A stretch of 31,481 nucleotides of DNA, taken from positions 1 to 31,481 of the IMG/VR virus record IMGVR_UViG_3300047172_000047; one strand, 5' to 3'. Made by a program: the position numbers and the translations under genes. The notes beneath the pieces were generated by a model. It was given only the letters and a program-made list of their open reading frames with translations, was not told the origin of the DNA and made no database searches. The stretch is from a virus. This document shows, in pieces, positions 14,750-21,031 of this stretch. The stretch's first letter is position 1. Every line of letters starts with the position of its first letter.

Positions 14750-15447
14750 CCTGCGTCCAATACTTTTGAGCGTTGGTCAAGCCGGCGAAGATAGTCTTCC
14801 CATTCATAAACCGGAATTCGGGCGGCGCCGAACTCCCCGCGGCTTTTGGCTTTGACGACGATTTCAGCCAGCAAATCGGTAAACTGGTCTAGCGCCTCCG
14901 CCAGAAGTTTTTGAAACGGTTCATCGCGCGGGAATTCTTCTTTCACTGGCGGCATTTCGGGGTGCCACGCGTACATCACCACCGCATCCAGCTCGCCCAC
15001 GTATATTTGCCCCTGCCGTTGCACGTGATATTTTGTCTCAAAACCATCCACCAGATAGCCCATGAGGGTATGCGGCGCCGGGCATTTGATTTCCAAGCCC
15101 TTGTTTTGGCCGACGATCAGCATATCCGGCGAAGCGCCGCAGCGTCCGTCATCCGATGTAATAAAGCCCACTTTCCGGAGCTTCACTTCCTCGATGAACT
15201 CGAAAGCCTGCACGGCTTGCGGTTCCAATTCCTTGCCCCGCTCAATCCATTCCAAGCCTTCCAGGGCATCAAGCGGACGGTTCAGAAGCTTCTCCGTCGC
15301 CAACTTTAGGGCATAGGCGCGGCTGGTGGAGGATTTCGAGAATTTCCCGCCAGGCGTGACAATCCGGTCGAACTCGCTTGCCGTGGGGATGCCTAAGCGC
15401 AGGGTCAACCATTCGACGGTGTTTTGTTCAACTTCATGAATGATCAT
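14746..15447 (-). CDS. YqaJ-like (lambda exonuclease-type) recombination nuclease
   Basis: This 233-residue protein has the YqaJ/lambda Exo pattern: IPTASEFDRIV near residues 20-30, then CGASPDMLIV (Asp108), GLEIKCP (Glu119, Lys121) forming the D-(D/E)-x-K metal-binding site, and HVQRQGQIYV (Gln143, Gln145) as the conserved Q motif. Such enzymes degrade the 5' strand of double-stranded DNA ends and hand 3' single strands to an annealing protein. The ERF-type annealing gene lies directly upstream, overlapping by 4 nt, so both form a phage single-strand annealing pair. Confidence 0.9.
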   Translation of the reverse strand: MIIHEVEQNTVEWLTLRLGIPTASEFDRIVTPGGKFSKSSTSRAYALKLATEKLLNRPLDALEGLEWIERGKELEPQAVQAFEFIEEVKLRKVGFITSDDGRCGASPDMLIVGQNKGLEIKCPAPHTLMGYLVDGFETKYHVQRQGQIYVGELDAVVMYAWHPEMPPVKEEFPRDEPFQKLLAEALDQFTDLLAEIVVKAKSRGEFGAARIPVYEWEDYLRRLDQRSKVLDAG

Positions 15448-16223
15448 TGGCCGCCAGCCTTTCGCAGCTTGGCGCGAAGCATGTTCACCGCCGCAGCGTA
15501 AGACTTGGTTTCCATTTCATCCACGGCGGCGATGCCAAAATGGCGCAGAAAGCCGGTCACGTCGGCCTTGCTGTCTTTCAGCAGGCCGATGATTTCTTCT
15601 TTTTGCACATCGGTGATGAAGCGAATGCCGGCGGCCATTCCATCATCATCCTGGCCCTCGGTAACGATGTTCAGCAGCGCGGTCACGGCATATCGTTTGC
15701 AATAGCTGAACGAACTGCCCATCCCCTGCACGTTGTTCTTGCCGCCGCCAGTGTCCAGCGCGGAAGCAAACGATGCGGTTTTTTTGTGGCCGGATCGGTG
15801 CAGAAGCGTTGCCGTGACCATGATGCCGCCGCCATCGCCTGGTCGGGGCGAGGAATCAAACATCAGCCCGAAGCCGTGTTTTTGCAGCAGGGGGCGAATC
15901 ACAGTGTCGATATTGTCCCATGAGGCGAAATCGAACGCCTTTTTCTTGGGGCCGTCTGGATCATTTTTATTGACCGGGTAGGCAACGCTTCCGTCCTTTT
16001 TGATGCGCGGCAATTCGAGCTGCATGGCCAAGTAATCGCGGTTGAATTCGGCTTCTGCTTCCTTGGTCAACACACGCTCTTGAAGGTCCATCAGCGCGGA
16101 AAGTTTGGCTACGTCCACCGCCGGATTGTGAACGGCGGCGGCGATGATGTTCAGCAGTGTGGTGGTCTGCGCCGACGACGCCGAGACCATGCCGCCGGGT
16201 TCCGTTGTTGCGATCTCGTTCAT
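15444..16223 (-). CDS. erf: ERF-family single-strand DNA annealing protein
   Basis: I chose the ATG at 16223 (259 residues), which overlaps the preceding gene by 4 nt; a longer frame is out of keeping with the family. ERF features are present: KKAFDFASWDNIDTVIRPLLQKHGF (about residues 96-120), TLLHRSGHKK (about 140-150), and the GSSFSYCKRYAVTALLNI block with GQDDDG after it (about 170-195). ERF proteins anneal complementary single strands and partner with phage exonucleases. The C-terminal 60 residues are a helical tail. It starts the recombination pair with the YqaJ-like gene. Confidence 0.9.
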   Translation of the reverse strand: MNEIATTEPGGMVSASSAQTTTLLNIIAAAVHNPAVDVAKLSALMDLQERVLTKEAEAEFNRDYLAMQLELPRIKKDGSVAYPVNKNDPDGPKKKAFDFASWDNIDTVIRPLLQKHGFGLMFDSSPRPGDGGGIMVTATLLHRSGHKKTASFASALDTGGGKNNVQGMGSSFSYCKRYAVTALLNIVTEGQDDDGMAAGIRFITDVQKEEIIGLLKDSKADVTGFLRHFGIAAVDEMETKSYAAAVNMLRAKLRKAGGQ

Positions 16224-16459
16224 CGCGCGCTCATCAGCGGTTGAAGGGTGATGGAGCGGCCTGTGCCAGCGATGGTTGCGAGGGCGGCACCATTGCCCGT
16301 AATCATTATCATATCGCCCTCGGCGCACAGGTCAGCGGCGTCTTGGAAATAGCCTGGCGCCATCGCATCCTTCGCAGAATCAACCCCCGTTTTATAATGC
16401 CAGAGCGTGAATCCGTTGGCGTAGGCCAGGACGGACAGGTTGCGAACCGTGAACGCCAT
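16220..16459 (-). CDS. Conserved-looking small phage protein, unknown role
   Basis: This 79-residue product opens with VRNLSVLAYANGFTLWHY and continues KDAMAPGYFQDAADLCAEGDMIMI. This VLAYANGFTLWHY...GYF...GDMI pattern is one I associate with small proteins of alphaproteobacterial phages, often encoded near structural genes. Here it lies among recombination genes instead, overlapping the ERF gene by 4 nt. It looks like a small beta-rich protein with no membrane segment. I do not know its function. Confidence 0.6.
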   Translation of the reverse strand: MAFTVRNLSVLAYANGFTLWHYKTGVDSAKDAMAPGYFQDAADLCAEGDMIMITGNGAALATIAGTGRSITLQPLMSAR

Positions 16460-16635
16460 TATGCCGCTTCCTTCTCAGTTGTCGGGCGGTTTTCGATCTC
16501 GGCGCGGGCCTGTTTCGCAATGCGTTTCAACGTGGCGATGTGCTGCCGTCCAGCCGGGCAAGCCGACGCTTTGGCAAGAGCGGCTTCGACCGCCCAACAA
16601 AAATCCTGCGCGGCAAAGGGGTCAATACGGTTCAT
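16459..16635 (-). CDS. Small helical protein, unknown
   Basis: From ATG 16635 this encodes 58 residues, ending in a TAATG overlap with the next gene, which supports translation. The product is helical and basic (AKASACPAGRQHIATLKRIAKQAR), with two Cys. A GAAAGAA-like site lies upstream. It is part of the leftward operon between the repeat protein and the 79-residue gene. No family is recognised. Confidence 0.55.
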   Translation of the reverse strand: MNRIDPFAAQDFCWAVEAALAKASACPAGRQHIATLKRIAKQARAEIENRPTTEKEAA

Positions 16636-16655
16636 GTCGGTTCTTTCGGTTGAAA

Positions 16656-17351
16656 TTAAGCGGTGATTGAATTTTTGCCGTAAAGAGCCGCACAGCGCTG
16701 CATGTCAGCCAATGCGGCAGATTCCGAAGCACGAAAATCAGGTATCGGAATGCCAGGCCGGGACGCCGCGTAAATTAAAGCGCCGGCCATTTCAGATGAT
16801 GTTGCCATTTCAAGCTTTTTACCGGCTTTGCCACACAGCGTAATGGCCCAACCCGCGCGACAATGCGAAGTGCCGCAATGCCAGCGTTTCATGTCCAAAT
16901 GTTCGGCGTTCGGCCCAACAGCCGCGAGAATTTTTGCGTCGATATCTTGTAAAACAGGAATTTCGGCACCGTTTACTTTCAGTCCGGCGGGCAGCGGGTG
17001 GGTGTAGCCGCGCACGTCGAGGGAGCCGCCGATGCTGGTCAGTCCGGCGGGCAGCGGGTGTGTGTAACCTTCCACGCAGAGGGAGCCGCCGATGCTGGTC
17101 AGTCCGGCGGGCAGCGGGTGGGTGTAACCTTCCACGTCGAGGGAGCCGCCGATGCTGGTCAGTCCGGCGGGCAGCGGGTGTGTGTAACCTTCCACGCAGA
17201 GGGAGCCGCCGATGCTGGTCAGTCCGGCGGGCAGCGGGTGGGTGTAACCTTCCACGTAGAGGGAGCCGCCGATGCTGGTCAGTCCGGCCGGCAGCGGGTG
17301 ATTATGTCTGACAAGAGATATAATTTCGTCGTGATCCAACGTTTTCGGCAT
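16656..17351 (-). CDS. Protein with five 20-residue LRR-like repeats
   Basis: This 231-residue product starts at ATG 17351 after an AGGAG site. Residues 19-118 are five tandem 20-residue repeats of the form PLPAGLTSIGGSLxVEGYTH, with x = Tyr, Cys, Asp, Cys, Asp in order. The unit (LPxGLxxIGGSLxV) recalls bacterial leucine-rich repeats of the LPxGL type, in which the position before Val would face the binding surface. Residues 119-231 form a separate domain with WHCGTSHCRAGWAITLCG (Cys/His-rich, aromatic) and helices. The role is unknown; a protein-binding function is inferred from the repeats. Confidence 0.75.
   Translation of the reverse strand: MPKTLDHDEIISLVRHNHPLPAGLTSIGGSLYVEGYTHPLPAGLTSIGGSLCVEGYTHPLPAGLTSIGGSLDVEGYTHPLPAGLTSIGGSLCVEGYTHPLPAGLTSIGGSLDVRGYTHPLPAGLKVNGAEIPVLQDIDAKILAAVGPNAEHLDMKRWHCGTSHCRAGWAITLCGKAGKKLEMATSSEMAGALIYAASRPGIPIPDFRASESAALADMQRCAALYGKNSITA
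16981..17300 (-). repeat. 60-bp tandem repeat array, five units plus 20 bp
   Basis: Five full 60-bp units begin at 16981, 17041, 17101, 17161 and 17221, followed by a 20-bp partial copy at 17281. Units 2 and 4 are identical over all 60 bases; units 3 and 5 differ at one base; unit 1 differs from unit 3 at four bases. Alternation of two unit types gives a 120-bp higher-order period. The array encodes the repeats of the LRR-like protein and keeps the frame. Confidence 0.95.
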
Positions 17352-17370
17352 TTCAAACTCCTGTAAAAAA

Positions 17371-17679
17371 TTAAGAATGAGGCGGCAGCGTGTTGAGGAT
17401 GACCGCGGCGGCGCCCATGATGCGGCCTAGCCAACCGGACAGCAGCGCCGCGAGCAAAACAGCGACCAGCAACAGAAACGCGCCAGTGCCCCAGCGATCA
17501 GCCGCGAGATCGTTCATGGCGGCCTGAACCGGAACCAAGTTCGCGGGCTTCCAGCGGTTTGGACGGCCGCACTCCCAGCAATCCACCTTGCGAGGACGGC
17601 CGGCGGAAACCCATGCCAGTTCCGAACACTCCGCGCCGACGCCGCAGGCGCACAAGTAGCCAAATTTCGCGGTGGTCAT
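17371..17679 (-). CDS. Zinc-ribbon-like protein with C-terminal membrane segment
   Basis: This 102-residue product starts at ATG 17679 after an AGGAG site, in an ATGA overlap with the upstream gene. Residues 9-38 hold Cys10, Cys12, Cys18 and a CWECGRPN motif (Cys34, Cys37), as in a small zinc ribbon. Residues 64-92 are a membrane segment (GAFLLLVAVLLAALLSGWLG). The layout suggests a membrane-anchored small protein facing the cytoplasm with the Zn-binding part. Function is unknown; superinfection or host take-over roles are guesses. Confidence 0.6.
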   Translation of the reverse strand: MTTAKFGYLCACGVGAECSELAWVSAGRPRKVDCWECGRPNRWKPANLVPVQAAMNDLAADRWGTGAFLLLVAVLLAALLSGWLGRIMGAAAVILNTLPPHS

Positions 17680-18107
17680 GCGGCGACTCCTTTTTGAAGG
17701 AAGCGGATTTTATCGGCGGATTCCGTTGACAAAACAAAACCGACGCCATGCACGTTTTTAATTTCGATGCCGAATAGCGATAGCTTTTTGCGAATTTTAC
17801 AAGCCAGCACGTTCAAGATTTTTTGGTCGGGTTGATCCAAATCAAGTGGCCAAAGATTGGCGGCGATGGTTTCGCGCGTGGCGATTTGTGGAGAAGCGCG
17901 CAGCAATACGGCCAACATGGCATCCTCCTGGCGCGTCAGGTGAAATCCGAAAGCCTGGTCACTGGTTGGTGGGAGGCATTGAAGCCCGTTGTTGTCCGGC
18001 AGCAGGCAATTTTTCAGATATTCAAGCCCCTCGCGCAGTTCGGCAATTTGCTCGCCCATCGCCGCGATCTGGCCGTAAAGGCGCCGATATTGCTCTTGCG
18101 GGGTCAT
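17676..18107 (-). CDS. Winged-helix DNA-binding protein (OmpR/PhoB C-terminal type)
   Basis: This 143-residue product has a coiled-coil start (about residues 8-34) and an OmpR/PhoB-type winged helix at about 57-131: LTRQEDAMLAVLL, a RETIAANLW turn, a recognition helix with LNVLACKIRKKLSL and a wing ending IKNVHGVGFVLS. There is no receiver domain, so it is not a two-component response regulator. It lies in the leftward operon directly behind the operator region and may act as a transcription activator of phage genes, like CII-type proteins do elsewhere; this is inference. Overlaps on both sides indicate coupled translation. Confidence 0.75.
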   Translation of the reverse strand: MTPQEQYRRLYGQIAAMGEQIAELREGLEYLKNCLLPDNNGLQCLPPTSDQAFGFHLTRQEDAMLAVLLRASPQIATRETIAANLWPLDLDQPDQKILNVLACKIRKKLSLFGIEIKNVHGVGFVLSTESADKIRFLQKGVAA

Positions 18108-18370
18108 TCGTAAGCCCTCGCATCTCGGCGGTCATCGGCGCGGCTGGCTTTCTCGTCAATTTCCCATTCGTGGAAAAATTCGTTGACCGTTTCCGCCACT
18201 GACCAATCCGCGGGCAGCATATCGTCCAGGGCTTCGGCCAAGATGGTGGGCAGAAAATCCGTATCAAAATAAGGGGTGTCCAGCGCGAGCAGCTTGGCTT
18301 TGGCATCAGCAAGGATGTGCCTTGCTTGTTCGTAAATCGCGATATCGGTGTCTGGATCGGGGGCTTTCAT
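18104..18370 (-). CDS. Small acidic protein, first gene of the leftward operon
   Basis: This 88-residue product starts at ATG 18370, directly downstream of the operator/promoter region (18379-18429). It is acidic and helical, with a W/F/Y-rich middle (DTPYFDTDFLPTILAEALDDML), and no recognisable motif. It overlaps the winged-helix gene by 4 nt. Its position makes it the first gene made when the repressor is lifted. I do not recognise a family. Confidence 0.6.
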   Translation of the reverse strand: MKAPDPDTDIAIYEQARHILADAKAKLLALDTPYFDTDFLPTILAEALDDMLPADWSVAETVNEFFHEWEIDEKASRADDRRDARAYE

Positions 18371-18378
18371 ACCCCAAT

Positions 18379-18429
18379 CGTTAAATCGGCTAAGGCTTTA
18401 GGTCAAGAAAAATCTTAGCCGATTTAAGA
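18379..18429 (-). promoter_or_regulatory. pL-like control region with two inverted operator copies
   Basis: TTAAATCGGCTAAG (18381-18394) and its exact inverse (18414-18427) flank a 19-nt spacer. On the minus strand a TTGACC -35-like hexamer (18401-18406) lies between them, and the -10 position would fall in the first copy. The second copy overlaps the repressor stop codon. The 17-bp version TCTTAAATCGGCTAAGA at 18413-18429 is repeated exactly at 18888-18904. These are good candidates for repressor operators. Confidence 0.65.
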
Positions 18430-18813
18430 ATTTTTTTTGTTGTTATTGGCCAATCCGCGCATGATCTGGGTGACTGTGGCCAGGTTTTCTTCCGGAATCT
18501 CACGTAACAGCAGGAGGTGTTCACGTTCCAGTTCGGTCTGGGCGCGGGCACCCTCTGTTGCATTGTCGCCATTCATCAACCAGTTGGTTGATGTGTCCAA
18601 AACTTCCGCAACCTTTTGTAAAGTCTTGAATTTTGGCATGGCTCTCCCTGTCTCCCACTGCGCGCAGGCATTTTCGGAAGCTCCGACGCTAAGAGAAACG
18701 TAAGATTGTGTAAAGCCTTTTTGCAACCTTAAAGATTTAAGTCTTCCGCCGACCTCAACATTCTTGAGAACGTCGTCCGGGGAGCGTGGGGTTTTTGAGG
18801 ATTTGCTTGCCAT
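18424..18813 (-). CDS. XRE-family HTH repressor (CI-like)
   Basis: I chose the ATG at 18813 (129 residues) since the longer frame overlaps the divergent control region. Residues 22-78 form an XRE-type HTH: LKSLRLQKGFTQSYVSLSVGASENACAQWETGRAMPKFKTLQKVAEVL, followed by a short helical end (LEREHLLLLREIP). No LexA/S24 peptidase domain is present, so it is not cleaved like lambda CI by RecA action. It is divergent to the Cro-like gene, the usual immunity layout. No Shine-Dalgarno site is visible before this ATG. Confidence 0.85.
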   Translation of the reverse strand: MASKSSKTPRSPDDVLKNVEVGGRLKSLRLQKGFTQSYVSLSVGASENACAQWETGRAMPKFKTLQKVAEVLDTSTNWLMNGDNATEGARAQTELEREHLLLLREIPEENLATVTQIMRGLANNNKKNS

Positions 18814-18887
18814 AGAATTAGCATAGTTAAGTTTTCGATTACTAGAAATAACCTTTTCGTTATAAACAATTTTGCTTGCGCGGTGAA

Positions 18888-18904
18888 TCTTAAATCGGCT
18901 AAGA
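18888..18904 (+). promoter_or_regulatory. Operator copy in front of the Cro-like gene
   Basis: TCTTAAATCGGCTAAGA is an exact 17-bp copy (inverse orientation) of the motif at 18413-18429. Its ends TCTTA/TAAGA are inverted, giving a dyad with a 7-bp centre. It lies 8 nt before the Cro-like ATG, where a bound repressor would block rightward transcription. A further ATAAC-N6-GTTAT dyad lies at 18848-18863 in the same divergent region. Confidence 0.65.
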
Positions 18905-18911
18905 CTGGTGT

Positions 18912-19124
18912 ATGGATGAGATTGCATTTCAAAAGCTGATGCGCGTGCGCAATTTACAGCGCGATATTGCCCGGCGGTGCGGGATTTCCTCCTCGGCGGT
19001 CTGTCAATGGACACGGGTGCCCCGCAAACGGCTGATTGAGGTCTCGGAAGTGGTTGGACTGCCGCCAGAACAGCTTCGGCCCGATCTTTACCCCGGTGCG
19101 GCGCCATCAGAGGCGGCGGAATGA
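18912..19124 (+). CDS. Cro-like regulator (YdaS-type HTH)
   Basis: This 70-residue product begins MDEIAFQKLMRVRNLQRDIARRC and continues GISSSAVCQWTRVPRKRLIEVSEV, a helix-turn-helix with the YdaS/Cro pattern (S-A-V-x-Q-W, then a basic turn and V-P-R-x-R). The end has the L-R-P-D-L-Y-P motif common in YdaS-like proteins. It is the first gene rightward of the repressor, as cro is in lambdoid phages. No Shine-Dalgarno site is visible before the ATG. It overlaps the next small gene by 4 nt. Confidence 0.75.
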   Translation: MDEIAFQKLMRVRNLQRDIARRCGISSSAVCQWTRVPRKRLIEVSEVVGLPPEQLRPDLYPGAAPSEAAE

Positions 19125-19204
19125 AATACACATTGGCCACCATTGCGATGATCGGGCTGGCCTTTGCGGGCTTGGCGATCGGCGTCGGGCTGGTCTGCCA
19201 ATGA
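19121..19204 (+). CDS. 27-residue single-pass membrane peptide
   Basis: The ATG at 19121 overlaps the Cro-like stop by 4 nt (ATGA), and its own stop overlaps the next ATG by 4 nt. The 27-residue product is almost entirely one membrane segment (LATIAMIGLAFAGLAIGVGLV). Overlap on both sides supports translation. Function is unknown. Confidence 0.5.
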   Translation: MKYTLATIAMIGLAFAGLAIGVGLVCQ

Positions 19205-19341
19205 CCTCTCTGGCCCGGCATCTGGCGCGCGTGTCCGGGGCAGTAGGCGAGCGCGCCGCATGTGACGGACGTTTCCTCCCCAACTTGGCCCTCGGCTTCG
19301 TGCCGGGGGCCTTTTTTGCGGGGGCGTCATGTTCACGGTGA
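19201..19341 (+). CDS. 46-residue ORF containing a terminator hairpin
   Basis: From ATG 19201 (ATGA overlap) to TGA at 19339-19341 this encodes 46 residues, with two Cys and a hydrophobic middle (NLALGFVPGAFFAGA). That hydrophobic middle is coded by the terminator hairpin itself (19287-19317). It overlaps the next small gene by 13 nt. It may be a leader-type ORF whose translation controls the terminator, or not a protein gene at all. Confidence 0.35.
   Translation: MTSLARHLARVSGAVGERAACDGRFLPNLALGFVPGAFFAGASCSR
19287..19317 (+). terminator. Intrinsic terminator after the Cro-like gene (tR1-like)
   Basis: GGCCCTCGGC (19287-19296) pairs with GCCGGGGGCC (19302-19311) to give a 10-bp stem with one G-U, closed by a 5-nt TTCGT loop and followed by six T (19312-19317). 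It lies about 160 nt after the Cro-like stop within the rightward operon, like lambda tR1. Downstream replication genes would need read-through. Confidence 0.85.
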
Positions 19342-19433
19342 GCGATATTTTGTTGGCCGGCGGCCTCGCTGCGATCACCGGGTTTCTGGTGGGCGTGGGG
19401 TTTTGCTGCATCGTCGGGGTCATGCGCGGATGA
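19329..19433 (+). CDS. 34-residue single-pass membrane peptide
   Basis: From ATG 19329 this encodes 34 residues with a membrane segment (ILLAGGLAAITGFLVGVGFCCIVGV), beginning 12 nt after the T-tract of the terminator. It overlaps the Gp88-like gene by 4 nt (ATGA). Two small membrane peptides in a row (27 and 34 residues) are common in early phage regions, but I cannot assign a role. Confidence 0.5.
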   Translation: MFTVSDILLAGGLAAITGFLVGVGFCCIVGVMRG

Positions 19434-20542
19434 GCAGGCGGCGGTTTCACACACATTACGCGGCGAACGCCGAGGCTCTCGGTTTGGCGGCTGATCACCC
19501 GGCGGTGATCGAAGGCCGTTCCATTTTTCCGTCGCGCGTGGTCGATCTGAATGAATCGCCGCGGTTGCTGGTGAGCGGCGTGAACCAGCGCAAGCTGGGA
19601 AGCCACGTGACCAAGGGACGCTGGCGGGATATGCCGATTTTTGCCTTGACGCTGGAGGAGCGGGCGACGTGTCCCCGCTCCTGCCACCACTGGCGCGACT
19701 GCTATGGCAATAATTCGCACATGTCGCGCCGGCACAAGCATGGCGCTGACTTGGAAATCCGGCTGGCGTTTGAATTGGCGCAGAAACAGCGGGAATTTCC
19801 TACTGGGTTTGTGGTGCGGTTGCACCAGCTCGGGGATTTTTATGACGAAGCCTATGCGATGCTCTGGCATCGATGGGTGCGACTGTTTCCGGCGCTTCGG
19901 ATCTTCGGGTACACCGCCAGGTCGCCCGTTTCGGTGATCGGGGCGGTTGTTGGCGCGCTGAATGTTGATTTTCCGGATCGCGCGTGGATGCGGTTTTCCG
20001 TGTTGGAACCGGTGCGGAACGTGATGTGCGCGGTGACAATCGCCACGGCGGAAACGCCGGTGGACGGGATTGTCTGCCCGGCACAGACCGGCAAAACCGC
20101 TTGCTGCGCGACATGCGCGCTTTGCTGGACGACGGAAAAGACAATCGCATTTTTGCAGCATGGCGGATTTAGCGGCGGGCGGCGCAGCGCAGACGAGCGC
20201 GACCCGGATGTGGATTTTGATGAGGGCGAGGAAGACGATGGGGCGCCCGTCTGGCGGCCTGCGCGCGTTGCTGGCACCGCCCAGCGCGTGGCGGCGACCG
20301 AAGCGCCGTCCGCGCCTGTGGAGGTCCCCAGCCAGTCTGAGGCGGTTTCTGATGATACGCCCCAAGCGCTTCGCGAGATTGAGTTGCGCGCTTGGTTGCG
20401 GCGTGTCGTGGGTGCCGAGGCGGATGTGATGTCTTCCAAAGCGGCGCTGGCGGTTGCCAACCTCCATCGCACCAAGAATTTGCGCCCCCCGTTTCGGTTG
20501 ATACCCGGCCGGCGGCAATATGCGGAGACGATTTTCGCATGA
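19430..20542 (+). CDS. Gp88-like cysteine-rich phage protein
   Basis: I chose the ATG at 19430 (370 residues), in an ATGA overlap. Two Cys clusters stand out: Cys81-x3-Cys85-x5-Cys91 (CPRSCHHWRDCYG) and Cys216, 225, 226, 229, 232 (CPAQTGKTACCATCALC). Between them lie alternating strands and helices (FVVRLHQLGDFY, LRIFGYTAR, WMRFSVLEP), suggesting a TIM-barrel. This resembles proteins annotated as gene product 88-like or DUF5131-type, whose Cys clusters suggest an iron-sulfur or zinc site. Residues 255-330 are an acidic, disordered linker, then a helical end. The reaction is not known to me. Confidence 0.6.
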   Translation: MSRRRFHTHYAANAEALGLAADHPAVIEGRSIFPSRVVDLNESPRLLVSGVNQRKLGSHVTKGRWRDMPIFALTLEERATCPRSCHHWRDCYGNNSHMSRRHKHGADLEIRLAFELAQKQREFPTGFVVRLHQLGDFYDEAYAMLWHRWVRLFPALRIFGYTARSPVSVIGAVVGALNVDFPDRAWMRFSVLEPVRNVMCAVTIATAETPVDGIVCPAQTGKTACCATCALCWTTEKTIAFLQHGGFSGGRRSADERDPDVDFDEGEEDDGAPVWRPARVAGTAQRVAATEAPSAPVEVPSQSEAVSDDTPQALREIELRAWLRRVVGAEADVMSSKAALAVANLHRTKNLRPPFRLIPGRRQYAETIFA

Positions 20543-20796
20543 AACGAACCGATGCGCGCCAAACGCCCGAGGATTCCGTGCGGCCGTTCCGGCTGGCCGC
20601 CGCGCGATGTTCTGTCTGCGCTGGCGAAAACGTGATGATTCTGGCATCCGGTCGCAACGAAAACGGCGCGATTGAGCGGTTTTATTGCGGGTTTGCTTGC
20701 GCGTCCGCCGAGGGTTGGCCCTGGATGACCTCGGAATGGCACCGGCGTGACGGGTCTCATGGGCAGCGGGATTTGTTCGCGGTGCCGGTGCCATGA
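20539..20796 (+). CDS. Small zinc-ribbon-like protein
   Basis: The ATG at 20539 overlaps the Gp88-like stop by 4 nt; 85 residues. It has Cys24-x2-Cys27 (CSVC) and Cys50-x3-Cys54 (YCGFACA), a likely zinc-binding set of four Cys, followed by a Trp-rich stretch (GWPWMTSEWHRRD). It also overlaps the next gene by 4 nt. Function is not known; small zinc ribbons often bind nucleic acid. Confidence 0.6.
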   Translation: MKRTDARQTPEDSVRPFRLAAARCSVCAGENVMILASGRNENGAIERFYCGFACASAEGWPWMTSEWHRRDGSHGQRDLFAVPVP

Positions 20797-21017
20797 GCCA
20801 GCGCGCACCATTCCAGATGCCTCGCACACCGCACCCGGCGCCGATGAGCATCCGCGCGCAGGATTCCGGTTTTGACAGTTTTTTTGAAGGTCTGCGCGTG
20901 ACCGACAACCCTTACCCGCTTGGAAATTTGTTTGAGGCTTGGCGCACCGGCTGGTGGCTTGGTCACAAATACCAGATTGGGATTCCGCGCGGGAAATCCG
21001 CGAAAACGCCGGCATAA
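20793..21017 (+). CDS. RMF/CrpP-like small protein
   Basis: From ATG 20793 (ATGA overlap), 74 residues. The C-terminal half has DSFFEGLRVTDNPYPLGNLFEAWRTGWWLGH, matching the RMF/CrpP pattern: G, then NPYP, then W-x-x-GW. Ribosome modulation factor binds ribosomes in stationary phase, and CrpP-like proteins share its fold. In phages the family is common but its role is little known. A second RMF-like motif lies in the next gene. Confidence 0.65.
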   Translation: MSQRAPFQMPRTPHPAPMSIRAQDSGFDSFFEGLRVTDNPYPLGNLFEAWRTGWWLGHKYQIGIPRGKSAKTPA

Positions 21018-21031
21018 CGAAAGGACTAATA

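Noticed and set aside
16981-17300. CRISPR array
   Set aside because: The 60-bp units are contiguous with no unique spacers, and they code for in-frame protein repeats.
18381-18440. Inverted repeat with following T-run as a terminator on the plus strand
   Set aside because: Both flanking genes are leftward, and the same sequence occurs a third time before the Cro-like gene, which fits operators better than a terminator.
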